Below, piece after piece: positions 17,440-26,873 of a DNA stretch of 64,000 nt (position 1 is the stretch's first letter; every line of letters begins with the position of its first letter). Under the pieces are notes generated by a model, which saw only the letters and a list, made by a program, of their open reading frames with translations, did not search any database and was not told where the DNA came from. Origin of the DNA: Comamonadaceae bacterium 2PF (GTDB lineage: Bacteria > Pseudomonadota > Gammaproteobacteria > Burkholderiales > Burkholderiaceae_C); assembly GCA_005502875.1 (NCBI GenBank), contig SCMV01000003.1, positions 123,619-187,618 on the forward strand, given 5' to 3'. Position numbers and translations under genes: made by a program.

Positions 17440-18348
17440 ATGGCCGACGCCCCCATGGACCTCCACGCCCTGACCCTGCTGGTCGACATCCTCGACGCTG
17501 GCTCGCTCAGCGAGGCCGCCCGGCGCCTGAAAACCAGCCGCGCCAACGTCAGTTATCACCTGAGCCAGCTCGAGCGCGGCCTGGGCCAGCAACTGGTGCG
17601 GCGCAGCACCCGCCGCATCGCCCCCACCGAACTGGGCCTTCAGTTGTACGAGCACGGCCGCAAGATCCGCGATGAACTCGCCGCCGCGCGCGACACCGTC
17701 GCTGCCCTGGGCCAGACCTTGCAAGGCCGCGTGCGCCTGAGCGTGCCCAGCGGCTATGGGCAACTGGTGATGTCGCCCTGGCTGATCGACTTCAAGCGCG
17801 CCCACCCGGGCATCGTGCTCGACGTGGTGTTCGAAAACCGCGTGGTCGACCTCATGCGCGACGAGGTGGACGTGGCCGTGCGCGTGCTGTCAGACCCGCC
17901 CGAGCAGTTGGTGGCCCGCGAGATGGGCCCGGTGCGTTACGTGGCCTGTGCGTCGAACGCCTACGTCGCAGCCCATGGCTTGCCTCGGCAGCTCGAAGAC
18001 CTGTGCACCGCACCGCTGGTCACCTCGGCGGTGGTGGGCAGGCAACTGCGGCTGGCCGCCTACCTGCACGGCGAGCGCCACGAGGTGCCGCTCTCGCCCA
18101 CGCTCACGTCCGAGAACTTCCACTTCCTGCGCGAGGCCATCGAGGCCGGCCTGGGCGTGGGCCTGGTGCCCGACTACGTCGTCCAGTCGCTGATCGACGC
18201 GGGCCAGGTGCAGACCACGCTCGACGACTGGAAGCTCAGCATCTTCGGCACGCGCATGTTCATGCTCTACATGCCCAACCGCCACCCCACGCGGGCCATG
18301 TCGGCCTTCATCGAGTTCGTGTTGGCGCGCGCGAGGGCGCCGGGTTGA
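17440..18348 (+). CDS. LysR-type transcriptional regulator of the adjacent acyl-CoA catabolic genes
   Basis: The product (302 residues from the chosen ATG) has a LysR winged helix-turn-helix in the first 65 residues (SLSEAARRLKTSRANVSYHLSQLE) and a periplasmic-binding-protein-like effector domain after about 90. It is read away from the dehydrogenase/thiolase operon, with a palindromic TTGACA site between, so it most likely controls that operon and itself. ATG at 17455 (MDLHALTLL) is an equally good start; an ATG further upstream would overlap the operator array. The effector is unknown; glutarate, pimelate or a CoA ester would fit the neighbours. Confidence 0.85.
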   Translation: MADAPMDLHALTLLVDILDAGSLSEAARRLKTSRANVSYHLSQLERGLGQQLVRRSTRRIAPTELGLQLYEHGRKIRDELAAARDTVAALGQTLQGRVRLSVPSGYGQLVMSPWLIDFKRAHPGIVLDVVFENRVVDLMRDEVDVAVRVLSDPPEQLVAREMGPVRYVACASNAYVAAHGLPRQLEDLCTAPLVTSAVVGRQLRLAAYLHGERHEVPLSPTLTSENFHFLREAIEAGLGVGLVPDYVVQSLIDAGQVQTTLDDWKLSIFGTRMFMLYMPNRHPTRAMSAFIEFVLARARAPG

Positions 18349-18360
18349 TCGAGCGCTGAG

Positions 18361-18400
18361 CGCAGGCGGCCACGCCTGCGAACGGCTTTGTTGCAAGCCG
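18361..18400 (+). terminator. Tandem perfect hairpins downstream of the LysR gene
   Basis: Two perfect stems lie back to back: CGCAGGCG-GCCA-CGCCTGCG (8-base stem, 18361-18380) and CGGCTT-TGTTGC-AAGCCG (6-base stem, 18383-18400). They start 12 bases after the LysR stop. No clear run of T follows, so termination strength is uncertain, but the placement at the border between the catabolic block and the secretion island suits a terminator. Confidence 0.45.
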
Positions 18401-18462
18401 TATCAGGCCTGTTGCGTTTGTTGCCATTTTCCGGCGTTCGGGCCCCTGATGGGGGGAGGGGT

Positions 18463-18480
18463 GGAGCAGGGCGCTGCTCC
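18463..18480 (+). promoter_or_regulatory. Perfect inverted repeat in the vgrG leader
   Basis: The sequence GGAGCAGGGCGCTGCTCC has 7-base perfect arms and a 4-base loop and lies 36 bases before the vgrG ATG. It could be an operator or an RNA hairpin in the leader. I could not find a convincing sigma-70 or sigma-54 promoter around it. Confidence 0.3.
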
Positions 18481-18516
18481 TAAACTCCCGGCACCAAACA
18501 AACCAAATCAGGGACC

Positions 18517-21500
18517 ATGAATTTGCCAAGCCTGTCGGACCTGGCCGGGCTGCTGTCTGCGTGGGCGCAAGACACCCGGTTGCACGCGCTGGCGGCCACC
18601 CATGCCGAGCAGCCCTTGCCGGCTGACTTGATGGTCGAGCGCTTCGAGCTGCACGAAGCCGTCTCTCAGCCCTTCGAGCTGTGCATCCACGTCCTCACGC
18701 TCGACACCCACGTCGCCCTCAAAGACCTCTACGCACGCCCCGTCACGCTGACCACGCGCCTGTCCGACGGCAGCGAGGTCTCGCGCACCGGCGTCGTCAC
18801 CGAAGCCTGCTCGCTGCAGTCCGACGGCGGCTTTGCCCGCAAGGCCCTGCTGCTGCAGCCCTGGATCGCCCTGCTCGAGCACGCCCTGTGCAGCAGGGTT
18901 TGGCAGGAGGCCAGCGTCATCCAGATCGTCGAAGACGTCTTCGCCGACCACCCGCAGCTGGCCGCCTGGCACTGGGACACGGGCGTGGCCGAACACGTCG
19001 CCCAAGGCCTGTTCGCGCGCAACGGCGGCCAGCGCTCATATTGCGTCCAGCACCGAGAAACCGACCTGGCCTTCGTCCAACGGCTCCTGGCCGAAGAAGG
19101 CATCGCCTGGCGCGTGGAAGAACACGCAGACGCCCCCATGGGCCACCGCATCGTTTTGTTCGTGCAAAGCGCCCAGCAGCCCGAAGACCCCATCAGCGCG
19201 CACAGCCTGGGCGGCCGAGGCATCCGCTTTCATGGCAACACCAGCCAGCAAGAGCAAGACAGCATCACCGCCCTGGCCTCGCGCCGCGAGCTGCGCCCCA
19301 CCCAACTGGTTCTGCAAGGCTGGGACCACAAGGCCAACCAGGCCATCGTGGCCGAGGTGCCCACCGCCGCCCAGTGGGGCCCTGACGAGGCCATGTCTCT
19401 CAACGACTGGCTGCACAGCTACGACCCCACGGGCGACTTCGTCTGCTCGAACCAGGCCGAGGCCACCTTCGCGGCCACCTTGCTGCAGCAAGCCCACGAG
19501 GCCCGCCACAAGACCTGGTTCGGCCGAGGCAGCGTGCGCACCCTGCGCGCCGGCACCTGGGCTGGGGTCACGCAGTCCACCTTGGGCTTGGTGCCCTCTG
19601 CCGGATTTTCTGACCAGGCAGCCGAGCCCCACGAGCTCTTCTTCACCCAGGTGCACGCGGTGGGCATCAACAACCTGCCCAAAGACATCCAGGCCCTGAT
19701 CGACGCCAGCCTGCCGCACCCCAAGGGCCGCTTCGCCCGCCCGCGCTGGCCCATGCTCGAGCGCCCACGCGGCTTCGAGCCCGAGGTCACTGGCGCGATC
19801 AACACCGAGCCCCTGCACACCCACGCCGAGCGAACCGGCTTTGCCTGCCAGTTCCAGGCCCTGCGTCGCGACGTGCCTTGGCGCCCCGTGCTCATGGACG
19901 ACACCGGCCTGCGCCCACGCCCCCGCCCGACCGCGCTGGGCCCGCAAACGGCCATCGTCGTCGGCCCGGACGGCAGCGAACACCCCAGCGGCGCCCACGA
20001 GCTGCACACCGACAAGATGGGCCGCGTGAAGGTGCGCTTTCACTGGCAAAGCATCGACTCGCCGCAACGCAGCGCCAGCGACCACAGCTGCTGGCTGCGC
20101 GTGGTGCAGCGCCTCTCGGGCCCGGGCATGGGACATCAGTTCATCCCGCGCATCGGGCAAGAGGTGCTGGTGACCTTCCTGGGCAACGACATCGACCGCC
20201 CCGTGGTCATGGCCGCGCTCTACAACGGCCAGGGTGAGTCGGGCATCGCGCCGACTCCGGGCGGCATGGCCGCTCAAGCCTCGCTCGATGCCTTGGCCCA
20301 GTCCACCGACCACACGCCATCGTCGCAGGGCAACCTGATCGGCTCGGGCGCGGGCGGCCACAGCCCTGCCTGGCATGGCGCGGCCAGCGCAGCGGCCACC
20401 CCGGGCGCCCAGGGCCAGGCCAACGCCGCCGCGCTCAGCGGCATCAAGAGCAAAGAGTTCGGCGGCAGCGGCCACAACCAGCTGGTGTGGGATGACACCC
20501 CCGAGCAACTGCGCACCCAGCTGCACACCACCCAGGCCCAGACTTGGCTGCAGATGGGCCACCTGCTTCACCAGGCCGACAACCACCGAGGCAGCTTCCG
20601 GGGCCTGGGCTTTGAGTTGCGATCGGATGCCTGGGGCGGCGTGCGCGCTGCGCGTGGCGTGATGCTCAGCACCTTCAGCCTGCGCAGCGGTCAGGGGCAG
20701 ACGGCAGAGCCCGCAGGCGACAACGCCGCCGGCATCGCGCTTGCGCGCCAAATGCAGCAATTGGCGGAGACCTTCCACCAAGCGGCCACCACGCACCAGA
20801 CCGTGGGCCTGGCCACAGCCGCTGGCAGCCGCGCGGCAAAACAAAGCACGCTCGACGAAGCCCTCCCACCAGCGGCGGCCCTCACCAAGAGCCTGATGGG
20901 CACCGTCGGCAGCACGAGCCTGCCCAATGCCATCGCCGATGCGGTAGACAAGGCCACGGCTGCCGGCGCAGGCAAGTTGCCGCACATGGCCGATCCGAAC
21001 ATCGCGCTGACGGGCAAGGCTGGCATTGGTCTCACGGCGGGCCAGGATCTGCACCTGAGTGCACAAGACACCACCCAGATCGCCAGCGGGCAAGACAGCC
21101 ACTGGGCCGTGGGCGGGCAGGTGCGGGTGCAGACCGCGCAGGGCATCGGGGTGTTGGCTGGGGCGATTCAGGCGGGCGGCGAGGCTGCTGGCAAGGGCAT
21201 CACAGTGATCGCCGCACAAGGGCCGATCGACCTGCAAGCGCAAGCAGGGCCGGCGCAGATCGCGGCCAAGCAGACGCTGGAGCTCAAGACGGCCAGCGGG
21301 GTGGTCAACATCGCTGCGGCCAAGAAGGTGGTGCTGGCGGTGAGTGGCGGCGCAAGCATCACCATCGAAGGTGGGCAGTTCACGGCGCAGTGCCCGGGCA
21401 AGATCACCGTCAAGGCGGGGCAGAAGTCGATGGTGGGTGGGGCGACGCAGTCGTGGGCGATGCCAGACATGCCCAAATCCAGCATCACACCCAAGCAGAT

Positions 21501-21933
21501 GCATCTGCAACTGAGCCTCATGGGGGAGCCTGGTACCGAAGGGCGGTCGCTGGCAAACAGCCCCTGGCGAATCGTGCGAGACGGCGGAGCCCAGTCCGAC
21601 CGTGTCATCGCTCAGGGCCAGACCGATGTTCAAGGGCAGATTGCGCTGAGCGACATGCAACAAAAGCGCCTGTCCATCGCCCTTGCTCGTTGGCCCAACG
21701 ACATTTGGTTGCTCAGCCCGCAGGGCCAAAGGCCCTTGTCCGCCGACTCACTGAGTGGCCGGGCCACAAGCAACCCAAGTCAGTCCGATCTGTCAGCCCT
21801 GGCCGCACTCGATTTCGCCGCTTTGCCCGGGTCCAGTCCACATGACCCATCGGCTCGCCAGGCGCGCTTGCAAGCGGCCCGAGAGCTGGGACAGCCTTCC
21901 AGCAGCCCGATCCATCCGGAAGCCAAGGGCTGA
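18517..21933 (+). CDS. vgrG: Type VI secretion spike protein VgrG with long C-terminal extension
   Basis: VgrG forms the trimeric tip of the type VI secretion tube and carries effectors. The 1138-residue protein has the gp27-like base in residues 30-390, the gp5-like OB domain around 480-570 (HPSGAHELHTDKMGRVKVRFHWQ, then RVVQRLSGPGMGHQFIPRIG and GQEVLVTFLGNDIDRPVV), and a repetitive DUF2345 beta-helix near 830-960. After about 1005 an extra segment (LQLSLMGEP...PWRIVRDGG...GQTDVQGQIALS) resembles the transthyretin-like adaptor that loads lipase effectors on some VgrGs. The phospholipase gene follows after 3 bases, so the effector is probably carried by this extension. No tss structural genes or PAAR gene occur in the window, so this is an orphan vgrG island. 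Confidence 0.95.
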   Translation: MNLPSLSDLAGLLSAWAQDTRLHALAATHAEQPLPADLMVERFELHEAVSQPFELCIHVLTLDTHVALKDLYARPVTLTTRLSDGSEVSRTGVVTEACSLQSDGGFARKALLLQPWIALLEHALCSRVWQEASVIQIVEDVFADHPQLAAWHWDTGVAEHVAQGLFARNGGQRSYCVQHRETDLAFVQRLLAEEGIAWRVEEHADAPMGHRIVLFVQSAQQPEDPISAHSLGGRGIRFHGNTSQQEQDSITALASRRELRPTQLVLQGWDHKANQAIVAEVPTAAQWGPDEAMSLNDWLHSYDPTGDFVCSNQAEATFAATLLQQAHEARHKTWFGRGSVRTLRAGTWAGVTQSTLGLVPSAGFSDQAAEPHELFFTQVHAVGINNLPKDIQALIDASLPHPKGRFARPRWPMLERPRGFEPEVTGAINTEPLHTHAERTGFACQFQALRRDVPWRPVLMDDTGLRPRPRPTALGPQTAIVVGPDGSEHPSGAHELHTDKMGRVKVRFHWQSIDSPQRSASDHSCWLRVVQRLSGPGMGHQFIPRIGQEVLVTFLGNDIDRPVVMAALYNGQGESGIAPTPGGMAAQASLDALAQSTDHTPSSQGNLIGSGAGGHSPAWHGAASAAATPGAQGQANAAALSGIKSKEFGGSGHNQLVWDDTPEQLRTQLHTTQAQTWLQMGHLLHQADNHRGSFRGLGFELRSDAWGGVRAARGVMLSTFSLRSGQGQTAEPAGDNAAGIALARQMQQLAETFHQAATTHQTVGLATAAGSRAAKQSTLDEALPPAAALTKSLMGTVGSTSLPNAIADAVDKATAAGAGKLPHMADPNIALTGKAGIGLTAGQDLHLSAQDTTQIASGQDSHWAVGGQVRVQTAQGIGVLAGAIQAGGEAAGKGITVIAAQGPIDLQAQAGPAQIAAKQTLELKTASGVVNIAAAKKVVLAVSGGASITIEGGQFTAQCPGKITVKAGQKSMVGGATQSWAMPDMPKSSITPKQMHLQLSLMGEPGTEGRSLANSPWRIVRDGGAQSDRVIAQGQTDVQGQIALSDMQQKRLSIALARWPNDIWLLSPQGQRPLSADSLSGRATSNPSQSDLSALAALDFAALPGSSPHDPSARQARLQAARELGQPSSSPIHPEAKG

Positions 21934-21936
21934 GCC

Positions 21937-24687
21937 ATGAGTGAACCCGCATTTTGCAAACACCACGATGACCGGCAAGTCAACGTCTTCATCGACGAAA
22001 CCGGGAAGTCGTGGCGCACCGTCAGCGCCAGCCAAGCCGCTGCACACCTGCAGGACATCACCCACCCCGAGCGCTTTGCTCCGACCCGATTGGGGCACCA
22101 CACACGCTCCTTCATCAACGGGCAGGACTATTTTGCCGACGTGGCCGCGACCATGGGAGCAGCCAAGCGCAGCATCTTCATCGCTGGCTGGCAAGTGAAC
22201 TGGGATGTGGAGCTGGTGCCAGGCAAGCGCCTCATTGACGTGCTAAGGCAAGCGCTGGATGCCAGCCCAGAATTACGCATCTACGTGATGCCATGGATGT
22301 CGCCCAAGATGCCGTTGAACACGGGCGATTTCGGCACCATGCTGGCCATTTTCCAGCTCAATGCCGGACGCGACACCATGCGGGCGTTCTGTTGCCCGGC
22401 AGGCCTGCAAAACGACTTCAGGGGCGTCGAGGAAACTTTCTTCAGTCACCACCAAAAGCAAGTCGTCATCGACAACCAGATCGCCTACATCGGAGGCATG
22501 GACCTGGCCTATGGCCGTCGAGACGACGCACGCAGCAGCCTCAATCACGAGTGGCGCCAAGGCGCAGAGCGCTACAACCCCGGCATCCCGCCGATGCGTG
22601 CGTTGACCCCCTCAGAGATGATGCAGTTCGTGACCGAGGCCGAGTTGCTGCAAACCACGCTCAAGGGCGCACTGACCTTCGGCTTGTCGGCTCCGCTGCA
22701 AGAGATGTTGCTGAGCACGCGTCGGGCCAGCGCAGACGGTCTGACGGGTCAAATGGTCGACCGCCTGTACACATGGTGGCAAGAGCCTTTGCCGGACTGG
22801 TTGACCAAGCCCCTGGAGGCGATCAAGCCCACCATCGGGCAGTTGCTTGACGAAGCCCGAACGCTGACCGAGCACGAGGTGCTGCGCAGGGTTCAGCAGG
22901 GCACTTTGACAGCGGCTGACGTTCAAAAGCCGCTGCAAGTGGTGGCCAAGCTGATGAAGTCTGCGTACAGCAACTTGCTCAAGGCGGCATGGCGCAACCA
23001 GGCCCCGCACCCAGACCTGCTCAAGCCCCGTCAGCAATCGATGCCCTTGCCCGGAGCCGTGCTGGCCGACGACCAGCCTCGCCAGCCCTGGCAGGACGTG
23101 CACATGCGCATGGAAGGCCCCGCCGTGTTCGATGCGGCCATGAACTTCATCCGCCGCTGGAACAGCCTGCAGCACAGCTACCTGGCCAGTGATGCCGATC
23201 TGCGAAACAAGGTGCGCGTGCCTGACAACCTCGTGCCCCAAGAGCCCGCCTACACCTTCAAAGGGCCCGGCACGGCCAAGGTGCGCGTGCTGCGCAGCGC
23301 CTCGCTGAAGCTTCAGCAGCAAGAGCATGCGGCCATGCCCGGCCTGCCCGCACCCATCGGCGTGCAGCACGACATCCACGACGTGATGGTGCGCCTCATC
23401 CTGGGCGCTACGCACTTTGTCTACATCGAGAGTCAGTTTTTTCAGAGTCGGTTTGGGGAGCCGTCGATTGATCCAGCGACCAGGGGCGGAAATGATATGC
23501 AATCGGCCGCCCTCAAGCACTTGCTGTCGCAAAGCGGTGCGCGCATCAAGTCAGCGTTGACGCTCATCGGCAATAACCCCCAAGGCGACAAGCTGCCGCA
23601 AAACCAGATTTGCTGGGCGCTGGGTCAACGCATTGAGCACGCGGTGCGCAATAACTTCTCCTTCCATGCCTTCGTGGTCTTGCCCGTGCATCCCGAGGGG
23701 CGGCTCGATGACCTGGCCATCATTGGCCAGATCCACTGGACCATGCAAAGCTTGGTCTACGGCAGTCACAGTTTAGTCAATCGCGTACGCTGCGCGATCG
23801 CGGCAAAGAAGCTGCTGGCGGGCAAAAAGGTGATCCGCCGTGAGTTGTGGCAAGCGATGCTGGAAAAGGTGCGCGAAGGCAAGCCCGGTGAACGTCCGTA
23901 CGAAAAAGTCACGCCCGACGAATGGGCTCCTTATCTCACGCTGCTGAACCTGCGCAACTGCGAGGTGGTGGGCGACAAGCTGCGCACCGAGCAGATCTAC
24001 GTGCACAGCAAACTGTTGATCGTGGACGACGCAGAGGTGGTGATTGGCAGCGCCAACATCAACGACCGCAGTCTCAACGGCGACCGCGACAGCGAGCTGG
24101 CCGTGTTCGTCAACGACACGTCCCTGCGCGACTCGATGACGCACGGCTGCGCCACCAAGGTGTGCACGTTTGGGCATCAGTTGCGGGTTGACCTTTGGCG
24201 CAAGCACTTGGCTCTGGCGGGCAACGGCAATGCTGTGGTCAAGCCGGCGTCAGCCTTGGCTGGCCTGATGGAGCAGCCGGCCACCCCACAGGCAATCAAA
24301 CTCATCCAGCAGATCGCCAAGGCCAATCAGGCGGCGTATGAGCAGGCGTTTGCCCATGTGCCGAGGAACAAGCAGGTAGACAATCCGGGTCGCAAAGCAT
24401 CGATCTGGCCCATGGTAGACAGAGACCCAGACCGGGCGAAGGAAACGTTGCGGAACATCCAGAGCTACGCCCGTCAAATGCCGTTCTCGGAAGCCTTTTG
24501 GAAGACCACGGCCCCAAAGGTCTCCCCCCAAGGCATTCAGGGCTTCTTTACCGCCTTACCCATCGAATGGACTGAGGACGAGAACAACCACCCCGACATG
24601 AACAAAATCCTGCTCACGCAGGTGCCCACCGAAGGCACCTACCATGCTCAGGCATCGCGCAACGACACGCAGGAGCAGACCGGATGA
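21937..24687 (+). CDS. Type VI secretion phospholipase D effector, Tle5-like
   Basis: Tle5 effectors are phospholipase D enzymes injected into target cells to degrade membrane phospholipids. This 916-residue protein holds two HxKxxxxD motifs, as required for a bilobed PLD active site: His172-x-Lys174...Asp179 (HHQKQVVIDNQIAYIGGMD) and His690-x-Lys692...Asp697 (VHSKLLIVDDAEVVIGSANI). There is no signal peptide, consistent with delivery by the VgrG encoded just upstream. The next gene overlaps by 4 bases and encodes a lipoprotein of the Tli4 immunity type. Base composition is lower in G+C than the surroundings. Confidence 0.93.
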   Translation: MSEPAFCKHHDDRQVNVFIDETGKSWRTVSASQAAAHLQDITHPERFAPTRLGHHTRSFINGQDYFADVAATMGAAKRSIFIAGWQVNWDVELVPGKRLIDVLRQALDASPELRIYVMPWMSPKMPLNTGDFGTMLAIFQLNAGRDTMRAFCCPAGLQNDFRGVEETFFSHHQKQVVIDNQIAYIGGMDLAYGRRDDARSSLNHEWRQGAERYNPGIPPMRALTPSEMMQFVTEAELLQTTLKGALTFGLSAPLQEMLLSTRRASADGLTGQMVDRLYTWWQEPLPDWLTKPLEAIKPTIGQLLDEARTLTEHEVLRRVQQGTLTAADVQKPLQVVAKLMKSAYSNLLKAAWRNQAPHPDLLKPRQQSMPLPGAVLADDQPRQPWQDVHMRMEGPAVFDAAMNFIRRWNSLQHSYLASDADLRNKVRVPDNLVPQEPAYTFKGPGTAKVRVLRSASLKLQQQEHAAMPGLPAPIGVQHDIHDVMVRLILGATHFVYIESQFFQSRFGEPSIDPATRGGNDMQSAALKHLLSQSGARIKSALTLIGNNPQGDKLPQNQICWALGQRIEHAVRNNFSFHAFVVLPVHPEGRLDDLAIIGQIHWTMQSLVYGSHSLVNRVRCAIAAKKLLAGKKVIRRELWQAMLEKVREGKPGERPYEKVTPDEWAPYLTLLNLRNCEVVGDKLRTEQIYVHSKLLIVDDAEVVIGSANINDRSLNGDRDSELAVFVNDTSLRDSMTHGCATKVCTFGHQLRVDLWRKHLALAGNGNAVVKPASALAGLMEQPATPQAIKLIQQIAKANQAAYEQAFAHVPRNKQVDNPGRKASIWPMVDRDPDRAKETLRNIQSYARQMPFSEAFWKTTAPKVSPQGIQGFFTALPIEWTEDENNHPDMNKILLTQVPTEGTYHAQASRNDTQEQTG

Positions 24688-26033
24688 AGAGCAAGGCGAA
24701 ACCATACCTTCGCCCCAGGGCACAGTGGGCATTGGTCGCGCTGATGTTGCTCAGCATGACTGCATGCGGTCAAAGCAACGCCAACAAAGCAGCTCCCTAC
24801 GCCAAGCAGTCCGGGTGGAGCAGTTTGTGCCTGGGCACCATGGTGGTTGATTTACCCAAGCAGATTGAGGTTGCTGACTCGGGCATGGATCATCACAGCG
24901 GCTACGGGTTCGACGAAAAATTTCTTGGGGCTGCATCCGCACGCCCCTGGGTGGCCAATCTCAAGATACAAGAAACCGCCCCCGCAACCCTTAAAGATTT
25001 GAAATCCATCAAAGGCACGGCAAGGTTTAGGTTGATCGATAGGACCATCATCGGCTGGCAGGACAGGGATACCGATCCGAACTTTGAGAAGTTCAAGGCG
25101 CACTCCAGCGAAGTGCCCTTGAATGATCCACAGGCCTACGCTTTCAGGATGTACGACACGTTCGACATCGGTTACTTGGATCCCGCGGATCAGCGCATCC
25201 GCATGTTCTACAGCGGCTTGCCTGGCGACAAACCCAAAGAGGAATACACCGTCGCCGAGCACCAAGCGTTTTACAAACACCTGCGCACCAACCTCTACCG
25301 CGCCCGCGCCCCCGAAGAGCTTCCCACCGAGCCCGGCGTGTGCACCCCGTTCGGCCTGTTCCGCCAGCAAGCTGGCGAGCCGATACCCAGATTCGATGTC
25401 GAGGTGCCGCTTCGCAGCCTGAAGTACCCCAGCCTGGTGTTCTTCGTGCGCGTGAAGACACCCGACGACAACGCCCCCAAGGACATCAAAGACTTGCCTG
25501 ACCCCAATCACGTGACCATGGACGACATCAAGTCGCTCAAGGGCATGGAGGGGCTGCTGCTGCTGGCGAACCTCATGGGCATCAAACAAACAGTGGGCCC
25601 TGAACCGGTGGCCATTGCCGGCCAACCTGGCCGCTTGGTGGCGCGCGAGTATCACCACGACGGCGGGCTGGACCCCAATGGCGGTGGCCCGGGCGCCGCA
25701 TACGAGATGCAGGCCGATGTGTTGGGCGTTCAGGGGCGTCCCGACATGCCTGCCATGACCATCCGCATGGCTGCCATGCTGCCTGACAAGGAGCCCTACC
25801 CCAAGCCAACCAGGCAATGGAACCCGTCCAAGCAGCGCTTCGAGATGGTGCCCTTCAAGCCATCGCGCCCTGGCATCCGAGGCATTCAGCCACCGCCCTT
25901 CGATCAGGGCTTGGCCTACTTCCGGATGGTACTGACCAGCGTGCGGCCTGCCGATGCTGTGACGGCGAGCGTGGCGGTGGCGGACAAGCACGGCGAGGGC
26001 GCAGCGTCGACAGCAGACGCCCCGTCTCGGTGA
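24684..26033 (+). CDS. Tli4-family type VI secretion immunity lipoprotein
   Basis: The 449-residue product starts with a lipoprotein signal (WALVALMLLSMTACGQS, lipid-bearing Cys28), placing it in the periplasm, where a phospholipase effector would have to be neutralised. The two-domain Tli4 pattern is visible: an N-terminal part with WSSLCLGTMVVDLPKQIEV and a C-terminal part with ANLMGIKQTVGPEPVAIAGQ and GLAYFRMVLTSVRP. The ATG overlaps the effector gene stop. The first half of the gene is distinctly poorer in G+C than the second half, as if a recombination joint lies near 25260. Immunity to the neighbouring PLD is inferred from family and position. Confidence 0.87.
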   Translation: MKSKAKPYLRPRAQWALVALMLLSMTACGQSNANKAAPYAKQSGWSSLCLGTMVVDLPKQIEVADSGMDHHSGYGFDEKFLGAASARPWVANLKIQETAPATLKDLKSIKGTARFRLIDRTIIGWQDRDTDPNFEKFKAHSSEVPLNDPQAYAFRMYDTFDIGYLDPADQRIRMFYSGLPGDKPKEEYTVAEHQAFYKHLRTNLYRARAPEELPTEPGVCTPFGLFRQQAGEPIPRFDVEVPLRSLKYPSLVFFVRVKTPDDNAPKDIKDLPDPNHVTMDDIKSLKGMEGLLLLANLMGIKQTVGPEPVAIAGQPGRLVAREYHHDGGLDPNGGGPGAAYEMQADVLGVQGRPDMPAMTIRMAAMLPDKEPYPKPTRQWNPSKQRFEMVPFKPSRPGIRGIQPPPFDQGLAYFRMVLTSVRPADAVTASVAVADKHGEGAASTADAPSR

Positions 26034-26040
26034 ACTGGTG

Positions 26041-26841
26041 ATGTCGCAAGGGTCCATGGACAGCTGGTGCATCAGCCCGGCCTGGCGCATCGAATCGCTG
26101 GGTGAGCACCTGCTGGTGCAGGCCGGCGCCGACGAGGTGTACCTCATCGACGAAGCGCCGCCGGCCCAGCACGCGCGCCTGATCGAGCTGTGCGAGGGAG
26201 GCGATGCCGCCACCTGGGCGGATGACCCTGAGCTCGGCGCGGCACTGAGGCAACTCAGGCGGTTGGGTGCGCTGGTGCCCAAAGGCGCGGCGCGTCCGTT
26301 CGAGGCCCATGCTCGGCTGGTGTGGTTCGGGCAGGCGTGCGAGGCCCTTGCCGAGGGCTTGAGTGGCCAGGGTTGGCGGCTCGGTTCGGCCTCTGACGAC
26401 GCACCCCTGACCTTGCTCGTGCGCACCACCGCGAGCTGGGCGGAGCTGTTGCAGGGTTACGCCGCATGGCATCGGTGCGGCCCCCACCTGCTGGTTGACC
26501 TGGCCCATCACCACACCTTGAGTGTCGGCCCCCTGGTGGTGCCCGGTCAGACCGCCTGCGTGTCCTGCCTGGGTCAGCGCGTGCTCCAGCGATGGGGCGA
26601 CCTGCAGCCGCCGCTGGAGCCCGAGATGTTGCGTCGGGCTGCCGGCGTCGCGGCCCTGCTGTCCGATGTCGTGCGCCTGGGCCCCGAGCTGGTGGAACGT
26701 GTGGCGGCGCTCGACCTGCGCCACCTGCGCCTGAGCCGACACCATGTGCATGTGCAGCCAGGGTGCCCGGTTTGCCATGCCGCGCGCCAGGACGAGGCAA
26801 TCGAGCTGGCACCACCTTTCAACCTGCCGTGGGTCCGTTGA
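26041..26841 (+). CDS. TOMM leader-peptide-binding protein (RRE plus reduced E1-like/Ocin-ThiF domain)
   Basis: In azol(in)e RiPP pathways the C protein binds the precursor leader and presents it to the YcaO cyclodehydratase. The first 80 residues of this 266-residue protein have the winged-helix RiPP recognition element pattern (LLVQAGADEVYLIDEAPPAQ then a helix and RRLGALVPKG). The rest matches the zinc-binding end of the E1-like C protein: VVPGQTACVSCLGQR (Cys173, Cys176) and PGCPVCHA (Cys242, Cys245). It is shorter than the usual 300 or more residues. It starts 7 bases after the immunity gene stop (a GTG 3 bases upstream is possible) and heads the RiPP genes. Confidence 0.82.
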   Translation: MSQGSMDSWCISPAWRIESLGEHLLVQAGADEVYLIDEAPPAQHARLIELCEGGDAATWADDPELGAALRQLRRLGALVPKGAARPFEAHARLVWFGQACEALAEGLSGQGWRLGSASDDAPLTLLVRTTASWAELLQGYAAWHRCGPHLLVDLAHHHTLSVGPLVVPGQTACVSCLGQRVLQRWGDLQPPLEPEMLRRAAGVAALLSDVVRLGPELVERVAALDLRHLRLSRHHVHVQPGCPVCHAARQDEAIELAPPFNLPWVR

Positions 26842-26873
26842 CCTGACGGCGTGCTTCCGAGCGACTTTTTCGA

